A DNA stretch of 64,000 nucleotides from Oscillospiraceae bacterium (GTDB lineage Bacteria > Bacillota > Clostridia > UBA1381 > UBA9506): assembly GCA_015069045.1 (NCBI GenBank), contig SVJJ01000004.1, positions 1 to 64,000 of the forward strand. Direction: 5' to 3'. Shown piece after piece: positions 47,214-56,121 of the stretch (the first letter of the stretch is position 1; each line of letters opens with the position of its first letter). The notes beneath the pieces were generated by a model that did not search any database, was not told the DNA's origin, and was given only the letters and a program-made list of their open reading frames with translations. Position numbers and translations under genes: made by a program.

Positions 47214-47560
47214 GTAAAAAAATTTGTTCTGCACTAATATCTTTGATGTGTGTAATATTGCTCACAGCCTGCAGTTCCGGAATTCCGAAAGGGATTTCCA
47301 ACCCGGATGGTGGTATTATGTCCACCGACCCACCGGCTGTTGCAGGTCGTGTGGTTTCTATTTCTGATGACGAAATTGTGCTAATGGTAGAAAAAGTTAA
47401 ATGGGAGATGGAATTAAGTGATGCAGCCCAGAAGGAAGTGGCTCGATACAAGGAATTGAAAATGCCCATTAAAAAGGGTGGATTTGTTATTGCATATTAC
47501 GAGAATGAAAGCGATGGCGAACGAGAGGTTACTCGCTTGGAGCATTTAAAAGTAAATTAA
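47210..47560 (+). CDS. Small lipoprotein
   Basis: A 116-residue predicted lipoprotein: signal peptide with lipobox LTAC (Cys21), a short Gly/Pro-rich linker and a beta-rich domain AGRVVSISDDEIVLMVEKVK. No family recognised. Start overlaps the membrane-protein stop (ATGA). It sits just upstream of acpS in the same transcription direction. Confidence 0.65.
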   Translation: MSKKICSALISLMCVILLTACSSGIPKGISNPDGGIMSTDPPAVAGRVVSISDDEIVLMVEKVKWEMELSDAAQKEVARYKELKMPIKKGGFVIAYYENESDGEREVTRLEHLKVN

Positions 47561-47577
47561 AGAGAAGTGAGTGCATC

Positions 47578-47976
47578 ATGGTTATCGGGAATGGTATCGA
47601 TATTATTGAAATTAATAGAATTGCTACGGCTATGAAACGTGAGCGTTTTTTAACCAAAAATTTTTCGGTGGCAGAAAATGCTTATTTTGCCAAAAAACAA
47701 TATACACCCTCAGTTGTTGCGGTCAATTTTGCTGCTAAGGAAGCCTTTAGTAAGGCTTTAGGGACCGGCATTTGCGGATTTTCCCTTTGGGAGGTGGAAG
47801 TTCTGCGAGATGAACGGGGCAAGCCTTATTTGCGGCTAAATGGGCATGCAAAAAAAGCTGCAGAAAATGCAAAGGTAACACACTGGCACGTTTCTTTAAG
47901 CCATTCTAGGGATTATGCCATTGCCAATGTAATTGCAGAGCAGGCAGAATGTCCAAAGGGGTGTGAGGAAGCTTGA
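47578..47976 (+). CDS. acpS: Holo-[acyl-carrier-protein] synthase
   Basis: Transfers 4'-phosphopantetheine from CoA to acyl carrier protein, cytoplasmic. The 132-residue protein shows GNGIDIIEINRI (metal-binding Asp) at residues 4-15, NFAAKEAFSKALGTGI near 48-63 (Glu/Lys pair) and HVSLSHSRDYAIANVI at the end. Length is normal. It overlaps the nnr gene by 4 bases, the usual clostridial acpS-nnr pairing. Confidence 0.95.
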   Translation: MVIGNGIDIIEINRIATAMKRERFLTKNFSVAENAYFAKKQYTPSVVAVNFAAKEAFSKALGTGICGFSLWEVEVLRDERGKPYLRLNGHAKKAAENAKVTHWHVSLSHSRDYAIANVIAEQAECPKGCEEA

Positions 47977-49505
47977 AATTGGTTACAGCCATGCAAATGA
48001 AGGCTCTGGAACAAAAGGCCATTGAGGAATATGGTATTGACAGTATGTTACTCATGGAAAATGCTGCTCGCAGCTTTTGTGATATTTTAGAGAGAGAAAC
48101 AGGATCCGTGAAACAGCGAAAGATTTTGGTGTGCTGCGGTCCCGGCAATAATGGGGGCGATGGGTTTGCCATTGGCCGCCATCTTCATAATCGTGGTGCC
48201 CTGGTTACGATCGGTATGGGGTGCGAGGCCTCGCAGTTAAAGGGCGATGCAAGGAAAAACTATGATATTGTGACTCACATGGGTCTTGCGGTTGCAATCC
48301 CTCAAGCCATTGCGGGACAAGAGTTTGATATTGGGATAGATGCCATTTTTGGTACCGGATTTCATGGTGAGCCTCAAGGTGTTTATGCTGAGCTCATTTC
48401 CTGTTTGCAGCGACAGGCTGACTATATTGCTGCGGTGGATATGCCAAGCGGCACATCAGCAGATAGCGGACAGGTTGCCATGTGTTCCGTGGAGGCGCAG
48501 CTTACGGTTACCTTTGGGCTGGCTAAGGTGGGTCAGTTTCTATATCCCGCTAAAGAACAGGTCGGTAAGCTTTATGTAACAGATATTTCCCTTCCTGCCG
48601 AATTAATAAACTCTTATCCTGCTAAGTTCCATACCATGGATCAGGAACTTGCTTCTTTTCTCCCCGAACGAGAAGAAAATACACACAAGGGCAGTTTTGG
48701 TAAAGTGCTTATTTTAGGAGGCAGCTTGGGCATGAGCGGCGCTTGCGCCATGGCGGCCGAGGCAGTTTTACGCTGTGGGGCCGGTATGGTGACGGCAGCT
48801 GTGCCGTCTGCAATTCAAAATGTAATGGCCACTATGCTACGGGAAATGATGACGTTACCCCTGCCAATGGGTGATGAGGGCCTTTCAAAACAGGCTACGG
48901 CCATGGTTACTGATAAGTTGCAAAAACAGGATGTTTTGTTAGCCGGATGCGGCTTGGGAAGAGAGATGGGAACAAGGGATGTTTTTTTATCTGTGGTAGA
49001 GGCCTGCAGTAAACCTATGGTGATAGATGCGGATGGTATAAATTATCTGCAAGGGCATATACATATAATACAAAACAAGGCCCAAACACCGATTTTAACA
49101 CCCCATCTTATGGAGTTTTCCGGTCTTAGCGGATATAGTTTGTCTGAGGTTTTAGCAAATCGGCTGTCTATAGCGGTGAATTTTGCCACAAAGCATCAAA
49201 TTATTTTAGTTTTAAAAAGTGCGGATACAATTGTGGCTCATCCTAATGGTCATGCTTATGTATGTTCGCGCAGCAATTCCGGAATGGCTACAGCCGGCAG
49301 TGGAGATGTGTTGTCCGGCATTATTGCTTCATTATTAGCCCAAGGGATGACCCCTGGCCATGCAGCAAACCTGGGTGTTTACATTCACAGTCAGGCTGGA
49401 TGGTTGGCAAGGGAAAACTTAGGTGCCCATGGAATGTTGGCAAGCGATATGATCGCACAGCTGTCGGCGACCATGATGTGGTTGACAGAGAGTAAGGGCC
49501 AATAG
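47973..49505 (+). CDS. nnr: Bifunctional NAD(P)H-hydrate epimerase/dehydratase
   Basis: Repairs hydrated NAD(P)H. The 510-residue protein fuses an N-terminal epimerase (YjeF_N; CGPGNNGGDGFAIGRHL near 49-65, DAIFGTGFHGEPQG, VDMPSGTSADSG) to a C-terminal ADP-dependent dehydratase of the carbohydrate-kinase fold (HKGSFGKVLILGGSLGMSGA near 234, VIDADGINYL, TPHLMEFSGL, GMATAGSGDVLSGIIAS near 435-451). TTG start at 47973, overlapping acpS. Domains and motifs are complete. Confidence 0.96.
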   Translation: MKLVTAMQMKALEQKAIEEYGIDSMLLMENAARSFCDILERETGSVKQRKILVCCGPGNNGGDGFAIGRHLHNRGALVTIGMGCEASQLKGDARKNYDIVTHMGLAVAIPQAIAGQEFDIGIDAIFGTGFHGEPQGVYAELISCLQRQADYIAAVDMPSGTSADSGQVAMCSVEAQLTVTFGLAKVGQFLYPAKEQVGKLYVTDISLPAELINSYPAKFHTMDQELASFLPEREENTHKGSFGKVLILGGSLGMSGACAMAAEAVLRCGAGMVTAAVPSAIQNVMATMLREMMTLPLPMGDEGLSKQATAMVTDKLQKQDVLLAGCGLGREMGTRDVFLSVVEACSKPMVIDADGINYLQGHIHIIQNKAQTPILTPHLMEFSGLSGYSLSEVLANRLSIAVNFATKHQIILVLKSADTIVAHPNGHAYVCSRSNSGMATAGSGDVLSGIIASLLAQGMTPGHAANLGVYIHSQAGWLARENLGAHGMLASDMIAQLSATMMWLTESKGQ

Positions 49506-49521
49506 GGAAAGGATGAATTGA

Positions 49522-50193
49522 TTGCGGAGCCTATCATCAAGGAAGTTTTACGTCTTAAGCGCAATTATATTCATGCTGATGATAAGTACAGGTTGTGTTC
49601 CTCACCAAATTATGGGGGATGCAGATGTGGATGTATACCAAAAGCTACATAAAAAATATAGCAACATGGCCAGTTACACAGCAACAGTTCAATTTACAGT
49701 TAAGAGTAATAAAACAGATAATACCTATTTGGTTCACCAAAAGGTAAAAAAACCGGACTTAGCTCTTTTTTCTATTGCAGAGCCTGAGGAACTTGCCGGA
49801 TTGGTTACCGTGTATAATGGTCATCAGGTTATTTTACATAGCGGTGATGAGGAGCCATTATCCCTGACAGCAAGTCATGTTATGGATGACACCTTTTTAC
49901 ATAACTTTTTTTCTCTTTATTATCAATCGGAGGAGACAGTTGTTAGTACCCAAGGTGGTGAGCGTGATGGCAGCGCAATATTGCTTAAAACCATGGCGGT
50001 GCCTACAGATGCAGAGCGCCATGCCATTAGCTTATTGTTAGATGCAAAAACGTTAGAACCGAAGATGTTGACTGTTTATGATGTGGGTGGAAACATACGG
50101 ATGATAGCAGAATTTTTGGAGTTTTGTTATAATCCGCCTATAGAGGATGAAGTTTTTACAAGGGAAATACAAATTGAAACACGGAAGGGATAA
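49522..50193 (+). CDS. GerS/YdcC-like lipoprotein (LolA-fold)
   Basis: A 223-residue lipoprotein (lipobox STGC near 22-25) with a LolA-like body: YSNMASYTATVQFTVKSNKT, HQKVKKPDLALFSI, VYNGHQVILH. In Clostridioides difficile the equivalent gene upstream of alr2 is gerS, needed for CwlD-dependent cortex modification and spore germination; in Bacillus the position is ydcC. The order acpS-nnr-gerS-alr-mazEF supports orthology. TTG start with GGGAAAGG 9 bases upstream. Germination role is inferred from synteny and fold. Confidence 0.75.
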   Translation: MRSLSSRKFYVLSAIIFMLMISTGCVPHQIMGDADVDVYQKLHKKYSNMASYTATVQFTVKSNKTDNTYLVHQKVKKPDLALFSIAEPEELAGLVTVYNGHQVILHSGDEEPLSLTASHVMDDTFLHNFFSLYYQSEETVVSTQGGERDGSAILLKTMAVPTDAERHAISLLLDAKTLEPKMLTVYDVGGNIRMIAEFLEFCYNPPIEDEVFTREIQIETRKG

Positions 50194-50197
50194 ACAA

Positions 50198-51364
50198 ATG
50201 AATGTAGAAAAATATCAGGAACGGCTTTGGGCAGAGATTGATTTAGATGCCCTGGTTCACAACTATAAGCAAATCCAAAAGCTAGTGAATCCGCAGACCA
50301 AGATGCTCAGTGTAGTAAAGGCCAATGCCTATGGTCACGGTGCTGTGCAATGTGCAAGGGCATTATGCACAGCAGGAGCGGAAAACCTGGCTGTGGCTTC
50401 CTTAGAGGAGGCATTAGAACTTCGACGGGCTGATATTAATATTTCTATTTTAATTTTAGGTTATGTGCCTTCTTGTGAGGCCGATACGCTGATTCATTAT
50501 AATCTTACAGCTACTGTATATACCACAGAATTTGCTCGTGCCTTGTCTGTAGCTGCCGTGCGGCAAAACAAACAGGCAAGGATTCATATAAAGGTTAATA
50601 CAGGCATGGAGCGCATTGGCTTTGAATGTGAAGAAGTGGAACAAATGCTGGAGGTTTATCACTTGCCCGGTCTTTATACAGAGGGGATTTTTTCTCATTT
50701 GGCATGTGCTGATTGTCCTGATTCTTCTGCCGTGCATACACAGTATCAGCGTTTTATGACGGCGGCGGACAAGTTGAAGGCAGCCGGCGCTCACATTCCT
50801 TTTCGTCATTTGCTAAACAGTGCTGGCATCTTTGATTTTCCTGAATATCAACTTGATATGGTGCGTCCCGGCATCATTTTATATGGCTACTATCCATCTG
50901 CGGCTGTTCGGGAGCGAGGGATAACCTTGCGACCGGTTATGTCTTTAAAAACTCGTGTCATTCACCTGCACCAAATTGCACCGGGTACAGGCGTAAGCTA
51001 TGGTTGGACCTTTACGGCTAAAACACCTATGTTGGTTGCAACAATCCCGGTGGGATATGCCGATGGATATTGTCGTCTTTTGTCAAATCGTGCCCATATG
51101 TTGTCCTGCGGTCAACGGGTACCCGTAATCGGTAAAATTTGTATGGATCAATGTATGATTGATGTTACTTCTGTTCATACTATACATGTGGGCAGTGAAA
51201 TTACCATTATGGGTAAAGGAGGCGAGGCGGCCGTTACAGCAGAGGAACTGGCGCAATTGTCAGAAACTATATCCTATGAAATACTGTGTGCTATCGGAAA
51301 ACGAGTGCCGCGATTGTATTATGAGAACGGCGAGGCCGTTGGTGTACTTAATGGGTTTTCCTGA
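50198..51364 (+). CDS. alr: Alanine racemase
   Basis: PLP enzyme converting L- to D-alanine for peptidoglycan; in spores it also modulates alanine germination. 388 residues: PLP lysine in VVKANAYGHG (Lys41), the second catalytic Tyr in GVSYGWTFTA (~266) and the GKICMDQCMIDV block near 310. The start MNVEKYQ at 50198 has GGAAGGG 7 bases upstream; a longer frame from 50147 lies in gerS. Downstream is the mazEF pair, as in Bacillus. Confidence 0.96.
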   Translation: MNVEKYQERLWAEIDLDALVHNYKQIQKLVNPQTKMLSVVKANAYGHGAVQCARALCTAGAENLAVASLEEALELRRADINISILILGYVPSCEADTLIHYNLTATVYTTEFARALSVAAVRQNKQARIHIKVNTGMERIGFECEEVEQMLEVYHLPGLYTEGIFSHLACADCPDSSAVHTQYQRFMTAADKLKAAGAHIPFRHLLNSAGIFDFPEYQLDMVRPGIILYGYYPSAAVRERGITLRPVMSLKTRVIHLHQIAPGTGVSYGWTFTAKTPMLVATIPVGYADGYCRLLSNRAHMLSCGQRVPVIGKICMDQCMIDVTSVHTIHVGSEITIMGKGGEAAVTAEELAQLSETISYEILCAIGKRVPRLYYENGEAVGVLNGFS

Positions 51365-51462
51365 AACCAATTGGAAAATATTGATGCTTGACTCAGGATA
51401 TAAAAATCTATATAATTAAAAGTGTAATACAAAATAGGCTATTGCACAGTATTTTATGACGA

Positions 51463-51765
51463 ATGGGGGCAATAATTTTGTCGCAGCTGAAAAAAGTGCT
51501 GATAACCGTCCCTGAATTGCTTTTGGAGGAGGTCGACCAGGTTTGCAGCGATGAGAGGTCAAACCGAAGCGAGTTTGTTCGCGAGGCTATGCGCTGTTAT
51601 CTGCAAGAAAAAAGGAAATTGGCACTCAAGGAGCAGCTAAAGCGAGGGTATCAGGAAATGGCGGGCATTAATGTAGACATCGCTGACATGTATTTTGAGT
51701 TGGAAAATGAAGCATTTTCCAAGCATGAGGAAAAATTGGCGGAGTGTGAATCGTGTGGTAGTTAA
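51463..51765 (+). CDS. MazE/NdoAI-type ribbon-helix-helix antitoxin
   Basis: A 100-residue antitoxin. The N-terminal ribbon-helix-helix is [20 protein letters not shown] followed by [16 protein letters not shown] (Lys10 to Leu47). The C-terminal acidic part ([20 protein letters not shown]) should wrap the toxin. ATG 51463 is the first start; TTG 51478, 7-8 bases behind GGGGG, is an alternative giving 95 residues. It overlaps the toxin gene by 11 bases. Position after alr matches ndoAI of Bacillus. Confidence 0.9.
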   Translation: MGAIILSQLKKVLITVPELLLEEVDQVCSDERSNRSEFVREAMRCYLQEKRKLALKEQLKRGYQEMAGINVDIADMYFELENEAFSKHEEKLAECESCGS

Positions 51766-52105
51766 ACGAGGAGATATATTTTATGCGGACTTAAGTCCTG
51801 TGGTTGGTTCGGAGCAGGGTGGGGTACGTCCTATTTTGGTGGTGCAGAACGATATTGGAAACAAGTTCAGCCCCACGGTTATTATTGCAGCGATTACCTC
51901 ACAAATCAATAAGGCAAAGCTTCCGACGCATATAGAAATTGTAGCAGATGATTATGGCCTTTCTAAGGATTCGGTCATTCTACTGGAACAAATCCGTACC
52001 ATCGATAAAAAGAGATTGCGGGAACGGTTGGGTAGATTGGATGAAGAATTGATGGCAAAAGTGAATGAGGCGCTTGTAGTAAGCCTTGGCTTAATTGAAC
52101 TGTAA
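51755..52105 (+). CDS. MazF/EndoA mRNA interferase
   Basis: Sequence-specific endoribonuclease toxin of the MazF/PemK family, 116 residues, the same length as Bacillus EndoA. It reads [20 protein letters not shown] (with the catalytic Arg), then [21 protein letters not shown] (with the Thr), then [19 protein letters not shown] 51755, eight bases behind GGCGGAG, is chosen; the longer frame from 51695 lies inside the antitoxin. A terminator follows at 52180. In Bacillus the target is UACAU; specificity here is not readable. Confidence 0.94.
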   Translation: MVVKRGDIFYADLSPVVGSEQGGVRPILVVQNDIGNKFSPTVIIAAITSQINKAKLPTHIEIVADDYGLSKDSVILLEQIRTIDKKRLRERLGRLDEELMAKVNEALVVSLGLIEL

Positions 52106-52179
52106 AGGGTGAGTGAAAATTAGCTGGCCGGAACTGTCTATGTGGATACATAGGCAACAGAAAATAATTGTTTTCATGT

Positions 52180-52216
52180 AAAAAACGCCTGTCGATTATC
52201 TCGACAGGCGTTTTTT
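52180..52216 (+). terminator. Terminator of the alr-mazEF operon
   Basis: A 16-bp perfect stem (52180-52195 / 52201-52216), 5-base loop, T run. Confidence 0.92.
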
Positions 52217-52669
52217 GTATACCGAAAACCACGGAAAAGTCGCGTGGCTTGAAAAAAAGATTAACCGATGAACAATTAGCAGCTTATTATGTATAACAAA
52301 GTGAATTGTTTAGGTGACGTTTTGAAATAGTATAAAGTATTTTCTGAAAAGCCTTCCCCTTGAGGGGAAGGTGGGCTTTGCAAAGCAAAGCTCGGATGAG
52401 GTGTAGAAAATGCACTGTATTTTCGTATTTTATGCCCTGCCGGGCTGGCCTACTTTTGTGCGACAAAAGTAGCAAAAACATGGGGGAGTTTCGATTCTCC
52501 CCCATGCCCCTTAAAACGACACAGGGGTGTTGCCCCTGGACGCCCTTTACATAGAAGAACGATTTGCATAACCCATTTATGGGTAGCAAGTGGCGGCTCT
52601 ATGGCTGGCAGGCCAATAAAAAAGCGCGCTTGAACGCAGCCAGTAGCATTAGGGCTATGCCCGAAAATG
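52217..52669. repeat. Gene-free intergenic region with serial hairpins
   Basis: Palindromes follow one another: CCTTCCCCT/AGGGGAAGG (52352-52371), GCTTTGCAAAGCAAAGC, ACTTTTGT/ACAAAAGT (~52452-52470), GGGGGAG/CTCCCCC around 52483-52505, AGGGGTG/GCCCCT and ACCCAT/ATGGGT. The first, with the following GGATGAGG stretch, resembles intergenic repeats of gut Clostridia. No coding frame has a ribosome site. It fills most of the gap between mazF and ftsZ. Confidence 0.55.
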
Positions 52670-52693
52670 AAAAACCACCCGCTATGCGGGTGG
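52670..52693 (-). terminator. ftsZ terminator
   Basis: CCACCCGC/GCGGGTGG stem with 3-base loop, followed on the minus strand by T's, 22 bases past the ftsZ stop. Confidence 0.85.
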
Positions 52694-52714
52694 ATATTTA
52701 TTTTTTTGACAGTT

Positions 52715-53839
52715 TTAGAATTTTTCCTTCATCCAGGTGGGAATGTCAATACCTGCTTTATCAGGAGAAATAGGATCATCCGTTTTTGGGTACGTCTTTG
52801 CAGCAGCTCCGGCTACCGAACCACCGGAAAAGACAGGAGCTGTGAAAAAACCAGCACTTCTGGCGTCGCGGCTTGTGAGCCCTTCAAAACCGGTAGCGAT
52901 AACTGTAATAACAATTTCATCCTGCAAGGATTCATCTAAAGCAGCACCAAAGATAATGTTAGCATTAGGATCAGCCGCCTCAGTTACTAATTCGGCTGCA
53001 CTATTGATCTCGAACAGACCTAAGTCGCTACCACCGGTAATGTTAATCAAGATACCCCTTGCACCATCGATGGAGGTTTCAAGAAGCGGACTTTGAATGG
53101 CTGCCTTAACAGCCTCCTCTGCACGTTTTTCGCCGGAACCACGACCCACACCCATGTGAGCCACGCCGGTGTTCTTCATAATTTTAACTACATCAGCAAA
53201 ATCCAGGTTAATATATCCGGGGCCGGAAATCAAGTCGGAAATACCTTGAACGCCCTGACGCAATACATCATCTGCCATTTTAAAGGCATCCACCAATGTA
53301 GTATGTTGGTTAGAAATTTGCAACAGTCTGTCATTGGGAATGGTAACCAATGCATCAACAGCATTTTTTAATTCCAAAATACCTTCCTCAGCACGAGCCA
53401 TTCTCTGGCGACCTTCAAAGGCGAAGGGCTTTGTTACAATACCAACGGTTAAAATACCCATTTCCTTTGCAATAGATGCAACCATGGGTGCAGCACCTGT
53501 ACCGGTACCACCGCCCATGCCGGCGGTTACGAATACCATGTCGCTGCCAGCAATGGCTTGTGCCACTTCCTCACGACTTTCCTCAGCTGCTTTTTGGCCG
53601 ACCTCAGGATCGGCACCAGCACCTAAACCCTTAGTTAGTTTTTCGCCAATTTGAATTTTAAGGGGTGCCTGGGACATCATCAGTGCGCGTTTATCTGTGT
53701 TGACAGCTATAAAGTCTACATTTTTTAGACCATAATCAATCATTCTGTTTACTGCGTTGTTGCCGCCTCCGCCTACGCCGATGACCTTAATTTGTTCTAC
53801 TCGGTTGTTGTTTAACGCCTCGTTATCAAATTCAATCAC
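52715..53839 (-). CDS. ftsZ: Cell division protein FtsZ
   Basis: Tubulin-like GTPase forming the Z ring. The 374-residue protein carries the N-terminal [18 protein letters not shown], tubulin signature GGGTGTG at residues 109-115, the T7 loop [11 protein letters not shown], a short linker and the C-terminal peptide [10 protein letters not shown] that binds partners such as FtsA, SepF or EzrA. It is the last gene of the division cluster, 189 bases after sbp, so it may have its own promoter. Confidence 0.98.
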   Translation of the reverse strand: MIEFDNEALNNNRVEQIKVIGVGGGGNNAVNRMIDYGLKNVDFIAVNTDKRALMMSQAPLKIQIGEKLTKGLGAGADPEVGQKAAEESREEVAQAIAGSDMVFVTAGMGGGTGTGAAPMVASIAKEMGILTVGIVTKPFAFEGRQRMARAEEGILELKNAVDALVTIPNDRLLQISNQHTTLVDAFKMADDVLRQGVQGISDLISGPGYINLDFADVVKIMKNTGVAHMGVGRGSGEKRAEEAVKAAIQSPLLETSIDGARGILINITGGSDLGLFEINSAAELVTEAADPNANIIFGAALDESLQDEIVITVIATGFEGLTSRDARSAGFFTAPVFSGGSVAGAAAKTYPKTDDPISPDKAGIDIPTWMKEKF

Positions 53840-54028
53840 CTTATGGTTCCTCCTCTTTTGTACGAAATGAGTGCATTTCGATTGTTTACATAATATGATA
53901 AATCGGGATGCTTACAAACATGCCCGCAGGGTACAAAAGAAAGCATATAGAACTTTTTATGTACACCTAATATTATACTACAATTACTATTATAACATAT
54001 TACAGTATGATTACACAAGTATAAATTT

Positions 54029-54388
54029 TCAATTACAAAACTTTTTTTTAAATTTTGTGCTAAATTCTGCTATATAATGGCGTCGCATGGTAGATAAATT
54101 CGAAAAAAGTCGACTACCCAGAACAATGAGAGCCACTAAATACAAATCTACGTCCAATTTTTTACCCATATAGGTTAAGAGGGCAGCTAAAAGCCCATTG
54201 CAGATAAAACTGGTAATAAAAGTATTAAGGTCAAAGTTTTTGCGAATAGATGCGGAGATGGCACCAAAGACTGAATCAAGAAGTGCTAAAATGACAATGG
54301 CTACATAAGGGGAATAAGCTGTGGGAATGTGATAAGGGAAAACAATTCCCATTAAAATTCCAACAATGGCGCAAGTCCATATAATCAT
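54029..54388 (-). CDS. sbp: Small basic protein Sbp (DUF1290)
   Basis: A 119-residue membrane protein of the Sbp family, with helices near 1-20, 25-45, 58-75 and 78-95 and a basic C-terminus (KFKKKF). The block YSPYVAIVILALLDSVFGAI and the RKNFDLNTFITSFICNGLLA helix are characteristic. In Bacillus it lies between divIB-type genes and ftsZ; function unknown. It overlaps the DUF881 gene by 4 bases. Confidence 0.9.
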   Translation of the reverse strand: MIIWTCAIVGILMGIVFPYHIPTAYSPYVAIVILALLDSVFGAISASIRKNFDLNTFITSFICNGLLAALLTYMGKKLDVDLYLVALIVLGSRLFSNLSTMRRHYIAEFSTKFKKKFCN

Positions 54389-55134
54389 TCCTTTTCCTCC
54401 TTTGCGTTATTTACAGCCACAGCACTGGAAAAGTTAACCATTCCGCTGTATTTAGGAATAATAATCTCTTCATGCTTGGAAATAGAAATAGAAAATCCCC
54501 AAACCTTCAGATTATCTATAACGCCACCATTTAGGTTCATGGCAGCTTCTAACTGGTCGGCTTTTCCAATTGCGCGAATCACATAAGGGGGAGACATTTT
54601 TGTGTCGTTGACTAAAATAGTCGGCCCAACGCACCGCACCGCGCTTGTACTGATAATTCGACTGTCGTTTACAGAAATAGCTTCGGCACCCGCCGCACAA
54701 AGTTCATTAATAACACGGCGTATATCTTCGTCATGTATCAAGGTTTCATTAGAGGATAAAATAGCTTGTGTCGATTTGCGATTATCAATATCGCTCAAGG
54801 TAATGGAGATACCCGGTCCCTTAACATCTACGAACCCTGCCATTATTTCGGCACGCTTTAGTTGTTCAGATAAAAACTTTGAATAGTCACTGTTTTGTTC
54901 GGTATCCTCCCGATATTGAGCAATATCGTTTTGATAAGCCTCTAACTGTTTTTTTAAGTCTTCATTTTGTTCCCGTTCTTTTTTTAAATCTGCCAACAAC
55001 TCATCAACACGCAGGCTCTGTTGTTGCGATTGCGCGTTGTTTACAGTTACACTCTTAAATTGGAGAGAAATTAAAAAGGTTAAAACCAGGACAACAAGCC
55101 CCATAACCAATTGTACTTTATTTTTCTTAATCAC
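54385..55134 (-). CDS. DUF881 (YlxX/YlxW family) protein
   Basis: A 249-residue protein with one N-terminal membrane helix (~10-28), a coiled coil (RVDELLADLKKEREQNED, LKKQLEAYQNDIAQY, about 42-75) and the extracytoplasmic DUF881 domain: MAGFVDVKGPGISITLSD, then NELCAAGAEAISVNDSRI and MNLNGGVIDNLKVWGF. The family travels with divIB and sbp in Bacillota and is thought to assist the division machinery; function is not proved. Start has no adjacent strong competitor. Confidence 0.9.
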   Translation of the reverse strand: MIKKNKVQLVMGLVVLVLTFLISLQFKSVTVNNAQSQQQSLRVDELLADLKKEREQNEDLKKQLEAYQNDIAQYREDTEQNSDYSKFLSEQLKRAEIMAGFVDVKGPGISITLSDIDNRKSTQAILSSNETLIHDEDIRRVINELCAAGAEAISVNDSRIISTSAVRCVGPTILVNDTKMSPPYVIRAIGKADQLEAAMNLNGGVIDNLKVWGFSISISKHEEIIIPKYSGMVNFSSAVAVNNAKEEKE

Positions 55135-55185
55135 AAACGATTATCCCTTCTATATGATATGGCTACCGTAGCGATATTTTATATG

Positions 55186-56106
55186 TTACTGTGTGTCATC
55201 TGCTGTTTTGGCAGGTGTTTCCGTTACTTCTGATGTGTCTGTAGCCGATGGAGCATCATCAGGGACAGATTTTTTAGCGGCATCCGATGCGTTATTTTCC
55301 CCGTCTTCCATTTTAACCTCATCAGCAGGTTCCTCCTCAACAGGCGGTTCTGCAGGCAAAGTGCCATAAACGGCACGAGAAGGAGTCGTCAGGTCAATGT
55401 AGCTGCCATCTATGCGGTTGACCTTAGGTAAAATAGCAGAAAGGACAGAAATTTTATAATCTAGATCTGTTGTTTTTCCAAAAATAATTTTTGTACCATC
55501 AACTAGGTAGGCATAAAAATCTGACAAGTTATCAAAATGACAAGAACGAAACTCCGATAATATACCTTTATCTATAAAAACTTGCACCATTTCTTCTATT
55601 ATATCAAACTTAACCATGTCTTGTACAGATATTTTTTTGCATATTTCAGCGTTTTTTATTTCCAAACCTGTAATATATAGTAAATTATCCTGGGGAGGGT
55701 TGTCAGAAAGTGTTAAAACACGACCTTTTTTGTTGGTTATGGCAAAACCGGTAAGATAAGGCATATACATAACAGGAGAGGTTTCAACGACCTCCAAACA
55801 AATTTTTGACGGTAACTGCCGATGGAGATCAATGGATTCAATTTCGGGTATTTGTAATACGGATTTCTTAATGGCTCTTTTGTTCACCTTAAAAATATTA
55901 ACATCCTGAGGAATGGCGGCCATTTGTATAATCCGTTCTGAAGGAATTAAGTTATTACCAACTACCTCCACGGTTTTAACATGAAACCAAGGCGTGAACA
56001 AACAAATGCTGATTATGGCAATAGCCAGAAGCAACAAAAGGAGTACACGCCTGCGAAAAAGGGCTTGCTTGTGTTTTTTTTGTTTAGCGGTCAGTGTTTT
56101 TCTCAT
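55186..56106 (-). CDS. ftsQ: Division protein FtsQ/DivIB
   Basis: A 306-residue bitopic division protein. A basic cytoplasmic tail (KQKKHKQALFRRRV) precedes the membrane helix (~20-42). The POTRA domain follows (FHVKTVEVVGNNLIPSERII, then MAAIPQDVNIFKVN), then the FtsQ/DivIB beta domain (DGSYIDLTTPSRAVYG). The last ~60 residues are a Glu/Pro/Asp-rich unstructured tail, variable in the family. It lies 15 bases downstream of murA. Confidence 0.9.
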   Translation of the reverse strand: MRKTLTAKQKKHKQALFRRRVLLLLLLAIAIISICLFTPWFHVKTVEVVGNNLIPSERIIQMAAIPQDVNIFKVNKRAIKKSVLQIPEIESIDLHRQLPSKICLEVVETSPVMYMPYLTGFAITNKKGRVLTLSDNPPQDNLLYITGLEIKNAEICKKISVQDMVKFDIIEEMVQVFIDKGILSEFRSCHFDNLSDFYAYLVDGTKIIFGKTTDLDYKISVLSAILPKVNRIDGSYIDLTTPSRAVYGTLPAEPPVEEEPADEVKMEDGENNASDAAKKSVPDDAPSATDTSEVTETPAKTADDTQ

Positions 56107-56121
56107 TGGTAATAGACCTTT

